NCBI GenBank assembly: GCA_963842575.1
Contig: CAWJGS010000001.1
Coordinates: 124,001 to 188,000 of the forward strand
Length of the DNA stretch: 64,000 bases
Reading direction: 5' to 3'
Source: JACDER01 sp963842575
GTDB taxonomy: Bacteria; Actinomycetota; Thermoleophilia; Gaiellales; Gaiellaceae
A model generated the notes under the pieces. It ran no database searches. It saw only the letters and a program-made list of their open reading frames with translations, and was not told where the DNA came from. Position numbers and translations under genes: made by a program. Shown here one piece after another: positions 1-8,842 of this stretch. Position 1 is the first letter of the stretch, and each line of letters begins with the position of its first letter.

Positions 1-406
1 GATCGACGACCACGTGCTCGACCGGGATGGAGCCCGCCACCTTGCGCACGGCGTCGATCACGGCGCGGCGCATCCATCCGGAACGCTGCTCCGGATGAGT
101 CGAGAGGACGATCTCGTCGACCTCATCCTGCGCCAGAGCGTCCCGCACCGCGTTCACGGGATCGGTGTCGACGACGAGGCCGTGCGCGGAGATCTCGGCG
201 TCGCGCAGGATCGCGAGCGTCTGGTCGAGCCGGCGGCGGGCCGACGCGCGGCGTGTGTCCTCGTAGACGACCGTGCCGTGCCGCGGCTGGCTGATCGGGC
301 AGACGACGGTGACGCGGACCGGCCCGGCCTCGGCTCGCTCGCGCAGCGCCTTGATCAGGCTCTCGCCCGCGACCGTCTCGTTGGCTACGACCAGGACGTG
401 GCGCAC
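1..406 (-). CDS. universal-stress-like / nucleotide-binding small protein (3' end cut by window edge)
   Basis: The reading frame starts with GTG at 406-404, one base after the ctaD stop, and runs off the window without a stop, so only about 135 residues are visible. The N-terminus MRHVLVVANETVAGESL is an alpha/beta start typical of UspA-like folds, and a later stretch, DEIVLSTHPEQRSGWMRR, resembles the C-terminal phosphate-binding part of such proteins. The tight spacing implies co-transcription and probably translational coupling with the oxidase genes. The family call rests on fold-like patterns only; the biochemical role is unknown. Confidence 0.6.
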   Translation of the reverse strand, partial: MRHVLVVANETVAGESLIKALRERAEAGPVRVTVVCPISQPRHGTVVYEDTRRASARRRLDQTLAILRDAEISAHGLVVDTDPVNAVRDALAQDEVDEIVLSTHPEQRSGWMRRAVIDAVRKVAGSIPVEHVVVD

Positions 407-407
407 G

Positions 408-2363
408 TCAGTGTCCGACCTTTTCCAGGTCGCCGGCCTCGACGCCCGTTCGATCCCCGTTGAAGACCGCGTGCCGTGCGCCCACCACGCCGTACTCGTA
501 CGGCGCGCCGACGACCTGCGGGATCTCGTCGAAGTTGAAGACCGGCGGCGGCGAGGAGACCTGCCACTCGAGCGTCAGCGCCCTCCACGGGTTCGCCTCG
601 GCGATCGGCCCGCGCTTCCACGAGACGATCATGTTGTAGACGAAGATGAGGAACGACGCGCCCAGGAAGAACGACGCAATCGAGATGACGAAGTTGAGGT
701 CGCCGAATCGCGGCGCGTAGTCGGCCACGCGCCGGGGCATCCCCTGCAGCCCCAGCCAGTGCATCGGGAAGAACGTCGCGTTGAACCCGACGAACGTCAG
801 CCAGAAATGCAGCTTGCCGAGCCGCTCGTTGTACATGCGGCCGGTCATCTTCGGGAACCAGTAGTAGATCCCCGCGAAGACCGTGAACAGCGACCCCCCG
901 AGCAGCACGTAGTGGATGTGCGCAACGACGAAGTACGTGTCCGAGGTGTGTATGTCGATGGGCACGGAGCCGAGGTAGATCCCGGACAGCCCGCCGATCA
1001 CGAACATGGAGACGAAGCCGAGCGCCCACAGCATCGGCGTGGAGAAGTTGATCCTCCCCTCCCATAAGGTCGCTAACCAGGAGAAGACCTTGATCCCGGT
1101 CGGAATCGCGATCAACAGCGTCGTGATCATCATCGGCACGCGCAGCCACGACGCCATGCCCGAGACGAACATGTGGTGCGCCCACACGGAGAAGCCGAGG
1201 ATGAGGATCGCCATGAGCGATAACGCCATGAGGCGGTACCCGAATATCGGCTTCCGTGCCATGACGGAGATCACCTCCGAGGCGATGCCGAAGCCGGGCA
1301 GCATCATGATGTAGACGGCCGGGTGCGAGTAGAACCAGAAGATGTGCTGGTAGCCGAGGACGTAGCCGCCGGCCGACGGGTCGAAGAAGTGCGTGTGCAT
1401 GACCCGGTCGAACATGACGAAGAACTGCGATCCGGCGATGAACGGCGTCGCGATGACGACCAGCAGCGACGTGGTGAAGTTCGCCCACACGAGCAGCGGC
1501 ATGCGCCAGAACGTCATCCCCGGCGCCCGCATGGTGATGATCGTGACCAGGAAGTTGAGCGCGGTCATGATCGATGACGCGCCGGCCCACTGGACGCCCA
1601 TCGAGAAGAACACGTTCCCGAGGGGCTGGTGGATGGACAGCGTCGCGTAGTTCGTCCACCCCGCCGCGAACGGGCCTCCCGGCACGAGGAACGACGACAG
1701 CATCATGAACCCGGCGATCGGCAGCAGCCAGAACGAGAGGGCGTTCAGGCGCGGGAACGCCATGTCCGGCGCTCCGATCATCAGCGGGATGACGTAGTTC
1801 GCGAGCCCGGCGAAGGCCGGGATGACGAACAGGAAGATCATCAGCGCGGCGTGGACGGAGAACAGCCCGTTGAAGGTCTGGTTGTCCACGAACTGCATGC
1901 CCGGCCGGGCGAGCTCGGCGCGCATGATCATCGCCAGCAGGCCCGCGATCAGGAAGAAGAGGATCGTGGTCGACACGTACTGGACGCCGATGACCTTGTG
2001 ATCGGTGTTGACGCGGAAGTAGTCCTTCCACGAGCGCGCGCCGTGGCCGGAGTGGTCCTCCGGCTTCGTCGCCTTGCCGAGCGCGTAGTCCACCCAGTAG
2101 TCGAAGGCGCCGAGCCCCGCGAGGAAGCCGATAGGCGCGGAGGTCAGGATCGCGACGACAGTGATGACCTGCCAGTCGACGATCGGGTGCCAGCCGGCGA
2201 GCCAGCGGATGAAGACGACGAGCCCGAAACCGAGCCCGAAGAAGAGGGCGGTCATCCAGATTGCCCGCAGCCAGCCCGGCTTGGTCAGGTAGCGCCAACC
2301 CGACGTCGGCGGCGGCCGATCGAGGTCGTAACGCTGAGCGACGTCGACGTGCGCGACTTCCAT
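408..2363 (-). CDS. ctaD: cytochrome c oxidase subunit I, A2-type
   Basis: This is the catalytic heme-copper subunit, reducing O2 to water and pumping protons across the plasma membrane. The protein has 651 residues with an N-terminal extension of about 110 residues containing two extra membrane spans. Visible ligands are a helix-II heme a His in HAALM (about residue 171), the CuB His in YSHPAVY (345-351), the His-His pair AHHMF (396-397), and the heme a3/heme a pair in AHIHYVL (482 and 484). Helix VI carries Tyr-Ser in place of the Glu of A1 enzymes, the hallmark of A2-type oxidases. Its ATG overlaps the last base of the ctaC stop. No frame break is seen. Confidence 0.97.
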   Translation of the reverse strand: MEVAHVDVAQRYDLDRPPPTSGWRYLTKPGWLRAIWMTALFFGLGFGLVVFIRWLAGWHPIVDWQVITVVAILTSAPIGFLAGLGAFDYWVDYALGKATKPEDHSGHGARSWKDYFRVNTDHKVIGVQYVSTTILFFLIAGLLAMIMRAELARPGMQFVDNQTFNGLFSVHAALMIFLFVIPAFAGLANYVIPLMIGAPDMAFPRLNALSFWLLPIAGFMMLSSFLVPGGPFAAGWTNYATLSIHQPLGNVFFSMGVQWAGASSIMTALNFLVTIITMRAPGMTFWRMPLLVWANFTTSLLVVIATPFIAGSQFFVMFDRVMHTHFFDPSAGGYVLGYQHIFWFYSHPAVYIMMLPGFGIASEVISVMARKPIFGYRLMALSLMAILILGFSVWAHHMFVSGMASWLRVPMMITTLLIAIPTGIKVFSWLATLWEGRINFSTPMLWALGFVSMFVIGGLSGIYLGSVPIDIHTSDTYFVVAHIHYVLLGGSLFTVFAGIYYWFPKMTGRMYNERLGKLHFWLTFVGFNATFFPMHWLGLQGMPRRVADYAPRFGDLNFVISIASFFLGASFLIFVYNMIVSWKRGPIAEANPWRALTLEWQVSSPPPVFNFDEIPQVVGAPYEYGVVGARHAVFNGDRTGVEAGDLEKVGH

Positions 2364-3370
2364 CAGGACTTCTTACCTCCACTCACCAGATAGCTGACGA
2401 CGGCGTCGAGCTGCGACTTGGGAAGGCTCCCGAAGGTCTTGGGCATGACGTTGGGAGAGTATCCGGGTGCGATGTACTTGTTCGGGTCGACGATGGACTC
2501 CCGGACGAACTGGTCGAGCGGGACTCCCGCCTTCTTCGCGGACGCCGCCAGGTCGTCGAGGTCGGGCCCGACCTTTCCGTTCGCGGCGGCCGGCTTGAAG
2601 GTGTGACAGCTGCCGCAGCCGTTGTTGTTGAAGACTGCGAGGCCGGCGCCCGGGCCGGAGATTCCCTTCTTCGCCTCCGCGAGCCACTTCTTGAACGCCG
2701 CGGGCTCCATCACGATCGCCCACGAGCGCATCACGGCGTGCCCGAGCCCGCAGAGCTCCGTGCAGATCACGGGGAACTTGCCGACCTTGTTCGGCGTGAT
2801 CTTGAGGTGGGTCGTGATCCCGGGCACCACATCCTGCTTCTGCCCGAACTGCGGAACCCAGAACGAGTGGATGACGTCGAGCGATTGCATCTTCAGCTCG
2901 GTGGACTTGTTCAGCGGGAGCCGGAGCTCGGTCGAGGTCACGTCCCCCCCACCCGGGTACTTGAAGCTCCAGGCGAACTGCTGCGCGGTCACGTCGACCG
3001 TCATATGGTCGGCCGGGATGCGGTCGTTCTTGGCGAGCGCGACCGCGCTGGCGACCGCGATCACCACCACGAGCACGGTCGGCACGGCCGTCCACGCGAT
3101 CTCGAGCCCGGTATGCCCATGAATCGGGGGGCCGTCGGAATCGTCGTCGGCACGAGCGCGGAAGCGCAGGTACGAGAAGATCAAGACCGCAAAGACGATG
3201 GCGAAGATCGCGATGCAGATCGCCGTCACGAGCCAGAACACGACGTCGATCCGGCCGCGCTCGACCGACGCGGACGGGGGCAGCCAGGGAATCAGGAGAG
3301 CGACCGCGGATACCGCGCCGCCGATCAGAACCCCGATCACGAGCAGCTGGAAGAGCGAACCCCGTCGCAC
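2363..3370 (-). CDS. ctaC: cytochrome c oxidase subunit II with fused cytochrome c domain (caa3 type)
   Basis: This subunit accepts electrons and passes them through the CuA centre to subunit I. Of its 335 residues, a hydrophobic N-terminus and further spans occupy about 9-112. The cupredoxin domain has the CuA ligands His168 and CTELCGLGHAVM (C203, E205, C207, H211, M214). A C-terminal cytochrome c domain carries CGSCH (252-256) and a candidate axial Met in NVMPKTF. The fused heme domain defines a caa3-type oxidase that takes electrons from a membrane-linked cytochrome c. It is the first visible gene of the minus-strand operon ctaC-ctaD-stress protein. The 109-bp region upstream, shared with the divergent gene at 3480, presumably holds both promoters. 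Confidence 0.96.
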   Translation of the reverse strand: MRRGSLFQLLVIGVLIGGAVSAVALLIPWLPPSASVERGRIDVVFWLVTAICIAIFAIVFAVLIFSYLRFRARADDDSDGPPIHGHTGLEIAWTAVPTVLVVVIAVASAVALAKNDRIPADHMTVDVTAQQFAWSFKYPGGGDVTSTELRLPLNKSTELKMQSLDVIHSFWVPQFGQKQDVVPGITTHLKITPNKVGKFPVICTELCGLGHAVMRSWAIVMEPAAFKKWLAEAKKGISGPGAGLAVFNNNGCGSCHTFKPAAANGKVGPDLDDLAASAKKAGVPLDQFVRESIVDPNKYIAPGYSPNVMPKTFGSLPKSQLDAVVSYLVSGGKKS

Positions 3371-3479
3371 GGAAAACCGAGACTACTGAACGCTCCGCCG
3401 CCTGCGCCACAAAGTTGCAAGTAGCCGGATTAGCGCGCGGTTCCGAGGGGTATCACGCTCGCAATCCAAAGGAGGTTCA

Positions 3480-3713
3480 ATGGGATTCGGAGTAAGCCTG
3501 ATACTGATCGCGGTCGGCCTGATCCTGGCCCTCGCGGTCAACGCGAACTCGTCGGCGGTCGACATCCACACCGTCGGCTGGATCGTCACGATCATCGGTG
3601 CGGTCGGCCTCGTGCTGTCGATGATCTACTGGAATACCTGGGCAGGCCCCGGTTACTGGTCTTCGCGCCGCCGGACGACGTACGTCGACGAAGGCCCCCC
3701 GAGCACCTACTGA
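3480..3713 (+). CDS. small two-span membrane protein (DUF6458-like)
   Basis: The protein has 77 residues with two hydrophobic helices (about 4-21 and 33-51) separated by a short loop, then a polar tail rich in Arg and Tyr. The pattern, with N-terminal GFGVSLILIAVGLILALAV and a TVGWIVTIIGAVGLVLSM second helix, matches the small actinobacterial family DUF6458 as I recall it; function is unknown. A near-perfect Shine-Dalgarno, AAAGGAGGT at 3468-3476, lies 3-4 bases before the ATG, so strong expression is likely. It diverges from ctaC and its last 7 bases overlap the end of the histidine kinase gene on the other strand. Confidence 0.8.
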   Translation: MGFGVSLILIAVGLILALAVNANSSAVDIHTVGWIVTIIGAVGLVLSMIYWNTWAGPGYWSSRRRTTYVDEGPPSTY

Positions 3714-6700
3714 TCCACGAGCACCCCGCCGGGACGGCCCCGTGGCCGTCCCGGCCCAGGCTCGACGCCGTCGGCGAGGGGAAGCTCGAAGTAGAAGGTC
3801 GAGCCCTCCCCGAGCACCGAGTCCACCCAGATCGACCCGCGCATGCGCGCGGCGAGCTCGCGGGAGATGTACAGGCCGAGGCCGGTTCCACCCACGCCTC
3901 TGAGCAGGTTCGGATCGAGGCGGTAGAACTTCTCGAAGATCCGCTCGCCCTCCTCCGGAGGAATGCCGATGCCCTGGTCGGCGACCGAGAAGCGGAGCCT
4001 GTCGCCCACGCGCTCGTACGCGACATGAATCGTCCCGCCCTCGGGTGAGTACTTGACCGCGTTGTCGATCAGGTTCCCGAGAATCTGGCGCAGCCTCTCC
4101 GCGTCTGCGGCGACCGCGGCGGGAGCGGAGGCCGGTTGGACGGCGATCTCGACGCCTGGGGGGAGGTGCGCTCGCGCCGCGTCGATCGTCCGGCTCAGGG
4201 CCTCGCCGGGGTCGCAGCGCTCGATCTGGAAAGCGAGCTGCTGCGAGTCGAGCCGGCTCGCGAGGAGGACGTCGTTCACGATGCGGGCGAGCCGGTCCGC
4301 CTCGCTCGCGATCACACCGAGCAGCCGCGAGCGATGCTCGGGGCCCAGCGTCTCGTCGCGCTGGATCAGCGTAACCGCCGCTCCGTACACAGAGGCAAGC
4401 GGCGTCCTCAGCTCGTGCGAGATCGTGGCGACGAAGTCGCTGCGCATCCGCTCGAGGGCGCGCTCCTCGGTGAGATCGCGGAACGCGTAGACCGTCCCTT
4501 CGGCGAGCCCCACGCCGGTGATCGAGAGCCAGAGCTCGCGGCCGCGGATCTCGAGCGGGACGCTCTCGGCGCGGCGAGCGGCCGGAGCGGGCTCGGCGGC
4601 GATCGGAATCCGCTCGGACAGCTCCGTCCATCCCGGGATGACGCGCTGCGCAAATCCGCCCAGCACCTCGTCGGCGCGCAGGCCCGTAATCGCCTCGGCT
4701 GCCGGGTTCCAGAGGCGGACAATGCCCTCGCTGTCGAGCATGAAGACGCCGTCTCCGACGTGCGTCAGGACAAGAGCCGCTCGCGCCCGCTCCTCCGTTT
4801 CGCGGTGCAGACGGGCGTTGTCGACGGCGAGGCCGGCGCGGCGGGCGATCTCCTCCGCGAGTGGGAGATCAGCGTCGGTGTAGCGGCGGCCCGACTCGGC
4901 CCAGGCGAAGGTGATCGCGCCGATGACGTTGCCTCGCGCCATCAGCGGCAAGGCCATGGCCGAACAGGGCGCGAGCTGCGTCATCAGCTCGAAGTGCCGG
5001 TCGTCCCGAGTCGTCGCCTTCAGCGACTCGGGCGTGAAGTCCTGAAAGAGGACAGGCTCGCGCTCGCGCAGTGCCTGCGCGGCCGGCTGGGGCGAGTCGA
5101 GCGTGGGCTCGTACGAGCGGCGCAGCTCCTCGAGCGCTCGCTGGCTGTCCTCCCGGCGCGCTGCGACCGCCACGCGGTGGATCTCGTCCCCCTCCAGCAG
5201 GTCCACGATGCACCAGTCGGCGAGGGCGGGAAGCGTGAGGCGGGCGACGCGCTGCAGCGTGGCCTCGTAGTCGAGCGAGGACGCGAGCGCGCTTCCGGCC
5301 TCGGCCAGGAAGCGCTGTTGCTCCTCGTTCTCGACCGCGCGGCGAAAGAGCTCGGCGTTCTCCACCGCGATTCCGGCGCGCCGTGCGAGCTCCTCGGCGA
5401 ACTCGAGATCCTGCTCGTCGTATACGCGCCCGTACGAGCTAGTCGTGAGGAAAGCGATCACGCCGAACGCCCGATCGCGGACGATCAGCGGGGCGGCGAT
5501 GTACGAGCGTGCCTCCAGCTCCTCGATTATCCGGCGGTGTTCGTCGTCCACGGCCGACTCGATCAGGATCTCCTGCGGGATGAGGGGCATCAGAATCGAC
5601 TCCCCCGAGCGCATCACCGCGTACGAGCCGTACTCGGAATCGGGATCGGGCGGATAGCGCTCGGCCAGCTGCCTGGCCCAGGCGATCTTGCTTTTGTCCA
5701 CGTGCGCGATCGCGACTTGCTTCAGATCGCCGTTGTCGTCGAGTGTGGAGACGCCGCACCAGTCCGCGAGCGTCGGCACGGCCAGCTCGGCGATCCTCTG
5801 CAGCGTCGCGTCGAAGTCCAGCGAGGACGAAAGGACGCGGCTGGCCTCGGCCAGGAACGCGAGGCGCTTGCGTGCACGTTCGCTCGCCTCCTCCGCGCGC
5901 GTCCGCTCGATGAACTGGCCGATCTGGCTGCCCAGGGCCGAGCTCATCGCCAGGAGGTCCTCATCGCGCTCGCGCCGCTCGGTGCTCTGCAGCTCGACCA
6001 CGCCGCACACGGTCGAGCCCACCAGGATGGGAAAAGCCAGGCCAGACTTCAGGCCGGCGTCCGATCCGGGCAGATCGGTAGCCCACTCGGCACGACCGCT
6101 CTTCAACGCGCGGCCGGCAAGCCCACCGTCGCCGAGGTCGCCGTCCTCGACACCGGCCGGCCGGTACAGGTTTCGAAGCTCGAGGGCGTCACCGTCCTCG
6201 GCCGTCCAGATCCGCCCAGCCGTCCAGTCGAGGTTCTCGCACAGCGCGGCGAGCAGCTCTTCCGCGGCCTCGTCGAAGCTCGAGGCGGCGGAAAGGACGC
6301 GCGTGACCTGGTACTGCGCGGCCAGTCGCAGCTGGGAGCGCGTGCGCTCCGTCAGGTCCGAGACGACAGCGCCCACGCCGATCGTCTCGCCGTCGCCGCT
6401 CCGGACCGGGTAGTAGCTCGCGAGCCAGTAGCGCTCCTCCGTCGTGGCCGCAGTCGCCCCGCGCAGCTCCTGGCCGAGCACCGGCTCGCCGGTATCGAGA
6501 ACCGAGCGAAGCAACGGCTCGACCTTTTCGGCGATCGCGGGAATGACCTCACCCGCGGTCCGGCCGAGGTGCTCAGCAGCGGAGACGCCGTTCAGCGCGG
6601 CCAGCGTGTCGTTGATCTTCAGGTAGCGGAGCTCCCGGTCATAGAAGGCCAGGCCGACCGGTGCGGTCGCGAAGAGCGCGTCGAGCAGGCCGAGCGATTC

Positions 6701-7786
6701 CTCCGCCTCGTGGAAGAGGCGCGCGTTGTCGACCGCCAGGGCTGCCCGCGCGGCCAGCTCCTCGGCCATCCTCAGGTCTCCCTCGTGGTACCGGCGTAGC
6801 GACTCCGAGGTCGCGAGCGTGAGCACTCCGAGCGTCCGCCCGCGGGCAATCAAGGGGACGAGGATGTTGGAGCGCAGGCCCAGCGAGCTCAGGATCTCGC
6901 GCTGGCGGCTGTCCGGCGCGATCGCCTCGAGCCATTCCGGCGTGATCTCCGCGACGAGCTCCGAGCGCCCGGTGCGCAGCACCTTCGACGTCCCTTCCAT
7001 GCGCTCCGGGCGCGCGGGGTAGTTGTCTCGCAGCTCGTCCGCCAGCGCGTCGTACGCGGGGTTCGCGCACACCGACGCGACCCGCCTCACCGCTCCACCG
7101 TCGTCCATGACATCGATCACGCACCAGTCGGCGAGCGCCGGCACCGCGAGCCGGGCGACGCTGCCGAGGGTGGTCTCGTAGTCGAGCGACGATCCGAGGA
7201 CGGCGCTCGCCTCGGCGAGAAATGCGAGTTGCGCGCGAGCCGCCTCCAGCTGGACGCGCGCGCTGCGTTCCGTGCCGTACAGAGCCGCCTGCTCGACTGG
7301 GATGGCGATACGCCGCGCAACGCTTCTGAGCATGGCGATGTCGCGGTCACCGAACGAGCGCGGCGTGAGCGAGCCGACGTGCACGACTCCGAGCAACTTG
7401 TCGGCGACCGTGAGCGGCACGCCGAGCAGCGACTTGATGCCCTTCTCCCGCAGCAGGGGATTGAGGACGTCCGCGTGGTCGACGTCCTCGATGATGACCG
7501 GCGCGCGCGTGGCCGCCACGCGCCCGGCGAAACCCTTCCCGACGGGGATGCGAACCTGCTGCTCCACTTCCTCTTCCAGGCCGCTGGCCGCGCGGGCGAC
7601 GAGCATCTCCTCGTGCTCGTCCAGGAGGAGCACGGCGACCGTGTCGACCGCGAGGAAGCTCTTGATCTGCAGCAGGTCGTCCGCGAGCAGCGCCTCGAGC
7701 GCGCTCTCCGCGCGCCTGACATCCTCAGCCGGCGCTCCGCGAGGGCCGGGCTCCTGGACCCTGACCCGGTGATCCATGCGCCGCAT
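3707..7786 (-). CDS. multi-GAF/PAS sensor histidine kinase
   Basis: This 1359-residue protein has no transmembrane segment, so it is a cytoplasmic sensor. Domains in order: GAF (about 28-170), GAF (185-355), PAS (362-480), GAF (483-630), GAF (640-810), GAF (815-1000), PAS (1005-1110), then HisKA with the phospho-acceptor in SHELRTPLASVYG (about 1125), and the ATPase domain with NAVKYSPEGG, DQGIGIPPEEG and GGTGLGLYIS boxes. GAFs 2, 4 and 5 resemble each other and share an ALADWC- or TLADWC-type motif, suggesting internal duplication. It follows the marR gene by 15 bases on the same strand, so the two are probably one transcript. No receiver or response regulator gene is nearby; its partner is unknown. 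Starts at 7786 or 7777 are both possible. Confidence 0.93.
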   Translation of the reverse strand: MRRMDHRVRVQEPGPRGAPAEDVRRAESALEALLADDLLQIKSFLAVDTVAVLLLDEHEEMLVARAASGLEEEVEQQVRIPVGKGFAGRVAATRAPVIIEDVDHADVLNPLLREKGIKSLLGVPLTVADKLLGVVHVGSLTPRSFGDRDIAMLRSVARRIAIPVEQAALYGTERSARVQLEAARAQLAFLAEASAVLGSSLDYETTLGSVARLAVPALADWCVIDVMDDGGAVRRVASVCANPAYDALADELRDNYPARPERMEGTSKVLRTGRSELVAEITPEWLEAIAPDSRQREILSSLGLRSNILVPLIARGRTLGVLTLATSESLRRYHEGDLRMAEELAARAALAVDNARLFHEAEESLGLLDALFATAPVGLAFYDRELRYLKINDTLAALNGVSAAEHLGRTAGEVIPAIAEKVEPLLRSVLDTGEPVLGQELRGATAATTEERYWLASYYPVRSGDGETIGVGAVVSDLTERTRSQLRLAAQYQVTRVLSAASSFDEAAEELLAALCENLDWTAGRIWTAEDGDALELRNLYRPAGVEDGDLGDGGLAGRALKSGRAEWATDLPGSDAGLKSGLAFPILVGSTVCGVVELQSTERRERDEDLLAMSSALGSQIGQFIERTRAEEASERARKRLAFLAEASRVLSSSLDFDATLQRIAELAVPTLADWCGVSTLDDNGDLKQVAIAHVDKSKIAWARQLAERYPPDPDSEYGSYAVMRSGESILMPLIPQEILIESAVDDEHRRIIEELEARSYIAAPLIVRDRAFGVIAFLTTSSYGRVYDEQDLEFAEELARRAGIAVENAELFRRAVENEEQQRFLAEAGSALASSLDYEATLQRVARLTLPALADWCIVDLLEGDEIHRVAVAARREDSQRALEELRRSYEPTLDSPQPAAQALREREPVLFQDFTPESLKATTRDDRHFELMTQLAPCSAMALPLMARGNVIGAITFAWAESGRRYTDADLPLAEEIARRAGLAVDNARLHRETEERARAALVLTHVGDGVFMLDSEGIVRLWNPAAEAITGLRADEVLGGFAQRVIPGWTELSERIPIAAEPAPAARRAESVPLEIRGRELWLSITGVGLAEGTVYAFRDLTEERALERMRSDFVATISHELRTPLASVYGAAVTLIQRDETLGPEHRSRLLGVIASEADRLARIVNDVLLASRLDSQQLAFQIERCDPGEALSRTIDAARAHLPPGVEIAVQPASAPAAVAADAERLRQILGNLIDNAVKYSPEGGTIHVAYERVGDRLRFSVADQGIGIPPEEGERIFEKFYRLDPNLLRGVGGTGLGLYISRELAARMRGSIWVDSVLGEGSTFYFELPLADGVEPGPGRPRGRPGGVLVDQ
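3730..3753. terminator. 10-bp GC hairpin at convergent gene ends
   Basis: CGGGACGGCC (3730-3739) pairs perfectly with GGCCGTCCCG (3744-3753) around a four-base loop. It lies 17 bases past the stop of the small membrane gene and inside the last codons of the opposing kinase gene. No T-run follows. It could stop plus-strand transcription or block antisense read-through. Confidence 0.45.
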
Positions 7787-7801
7787 GGTATCGGCGCTTT
7801 G

Positions 7802-8224
7802 TCAGCGGGAAGCTGCGCGCTCCAGCAGGCTTGCTGCGCGCTCCAACGTGCGCACATCGCGCTCCCCGAGCCCCGCGAGCGAGGATGCGAGCGCCGCCAC
7901 CCTCCGGGCTCTCGCCGCCTGGAGCACTTCGACTCCCTTCGGCGTCGCGTGGATGTTCACGATCCTCCCGTCCGACTCGTCCTTTTCGCGGCGGACGAGC
8001 TCCCCCGCCTCGAGCCCCTGGACGGTTCGCGTCATCGTCGGCGGAGTGACCTGCTCGGCCTCGGCCAGCTTTCCCAGGCTGAGCGGCCCGCCGAAGACGA
8101 CGACGGACAGGGCCGAGAGCGCGGGGCCGCCGAGCCCCGACGCGGTGTCCTCGCGCGCGACGCGGCGCAGGACGTGGATGGCGGCGGAGTGGAGGCGATC
8201 GGCGAGCTCGGTCTGGCTTGACAT
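7802..8224 (-). CDS. MarR-family transcriptional regulator
   Basis: The protein has 140 residues with a winged helix-turn-helix: LSKLGEAEQ-like helix (LSLGKLAEAEQV), recognition helix TPPTMTRTVQGLE and the wing RREKDESDGRIVNIHAT. This DGR wing motif is typical of MarR proteins, which act as ligand-responsive dimeric repressors. It is divergent from the ankyrin gene with only 30 bases between, and those bases contain a perfect inverted repeat (8235-8253). Autorepression and control of both directions is the likely arrangement. It probably co-transcribes the large kinase downstream. No Shine-Dalgarno is visible, so the mRNA may be leaderless. Confidence 0.9.
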   Translation of the reverse strand: MSSQTELADRLHSAAIHVLRRVAREDTASGLGGPALSALSVVVFGGPLSLGKLAEAEQVTPPTMTRTVQGLEAGELVRREKDESDGRIVNIHATPKGVEVLQAARARRVAALASSLAGLGERDVRTLERAASLLERAASR

Positions 8225-8234
8225 AGCAATAAAT

Positions 8235-8253
8235 ATTAGTTAGAACAACTAAT
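8235..8253. promoter_or_regulatory. MarR operator candidate
   Basis: ATTAGTT (8235-8241) and AACTAAT (8247-8253) are perfect inverted arms with a five-base AGAAC spacer. The palindrome fills most of the 30-bp gap between the divergent marR and ankyrin start codons and ends one base short of the latter's ATG. It is strikingly AT-rich against the surrounding GC-rich DNA. Arm length, spacing and place all fit a MarR dimer site that would cover both promoters. Confidence 0.75.
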
Positions 8254-8254
8254 T

Positions 8255-8842
8255 ATGTCGCGGCAACCGGACGTTTCGCCTCTTCTCCAGGCTCTCTACG
8301 AAGGCCGCACGGCCGACGCCGATCAGCTGCTGGCGGAGAGCCGTCAGCTCGACCTCTTCGAGGCGGCTGCGGTCGGGCGCACCGAGCGTGTGCAGGAGCT
8401 GCTCGAGGCCGATCCAGCGCTGATCGAGGCGTGGTCGCCCGACGGGTTCCAGGCGCTCCACCTCGCGGCGTTCTTCGGCCAGACCGACGCCGCCGAGGCC
8501 CTGCTCCAACAGGGCGCCGATCCGGCGACGGTGTCGCGACACCAGTTCGTCAAGGTGACGCCGCTGCACAGCGCGGTCGCATCCGAAGGCGCCGAGAGCC
8601 TGCGCACGGTCGAGGCGCTCCTCCGGCACGGCGCCCCCGTGAACGCACCCGCCGAAGGCGGTGGCACGCCGCTCCATTCCGCGGCATTCAACGGAAACGC
8701 CGCGATCGTCGAGGCGCTCATCGCCCACGGAGCCGACTGGGACGCGGCCAAGGACGACGGCAAGACGCCGCGCGACCTCGCCCGGGAAAGCGGTCATGAC
8801 GACCTGCTAGAAATCGCCGCATCGGACGCGCGCCCCTCCTAG
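8255..8842 (+). CDS. ankyrin-repeat protein
   Basis: The protein has 195 residues and is built almost wholly of ankyrin repeats: DGFQALHLAAFFGQTDAAEALLQQGADP, TPLHSAVASEGAESLRTVEALLRHGAP and TPLHSAAFNGNAAIVEALIAHGAD-like units between about residues 65 and 175 (each unit seen as TPLH and a following G-A-x-P/D turn). These modules mediate protein-protein contact; no enzymatic domain is present. The ATG follows the MarR palindrome by one base, leaving no room for a ribosome site, so a leaderless mRNA under MarR control is likely. The gene end overlaps the beginning of the next, frameshifted lipoprotein gene. Confidence 0.88.
   Translation: MSRQPDVSPLLQALYEGRTADADQLLAESRQLDLFEAAAVGRTERVQELLEADPALIEAWSPDGFQALHLAAFFGQTDAAEALLQQGADPATVSRHQFVKVTPLHSAVASEGAESLRTVEALLRHGAPVNAPAEGGGTPLHSAAFNGNAAIVEALIAHGADWDAAKDDGKTPRDLARESGHDDLLEIAASDARPS

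Noticed and set aside
14..463. Plus-strand frame at the window start
   Set aside because: It is antisense to the stress-like gene and ctaD end; the minus-strand frame has fold-like motifs and proper coupling.
4136..6799. Long open frame of 887 codons on the plus strand opposite the histidine kinase
   Set aside because: It mirrors the kinase in antisense, is rich in Arg, His and Asp without any domain, and arises from the third-position GC bias.
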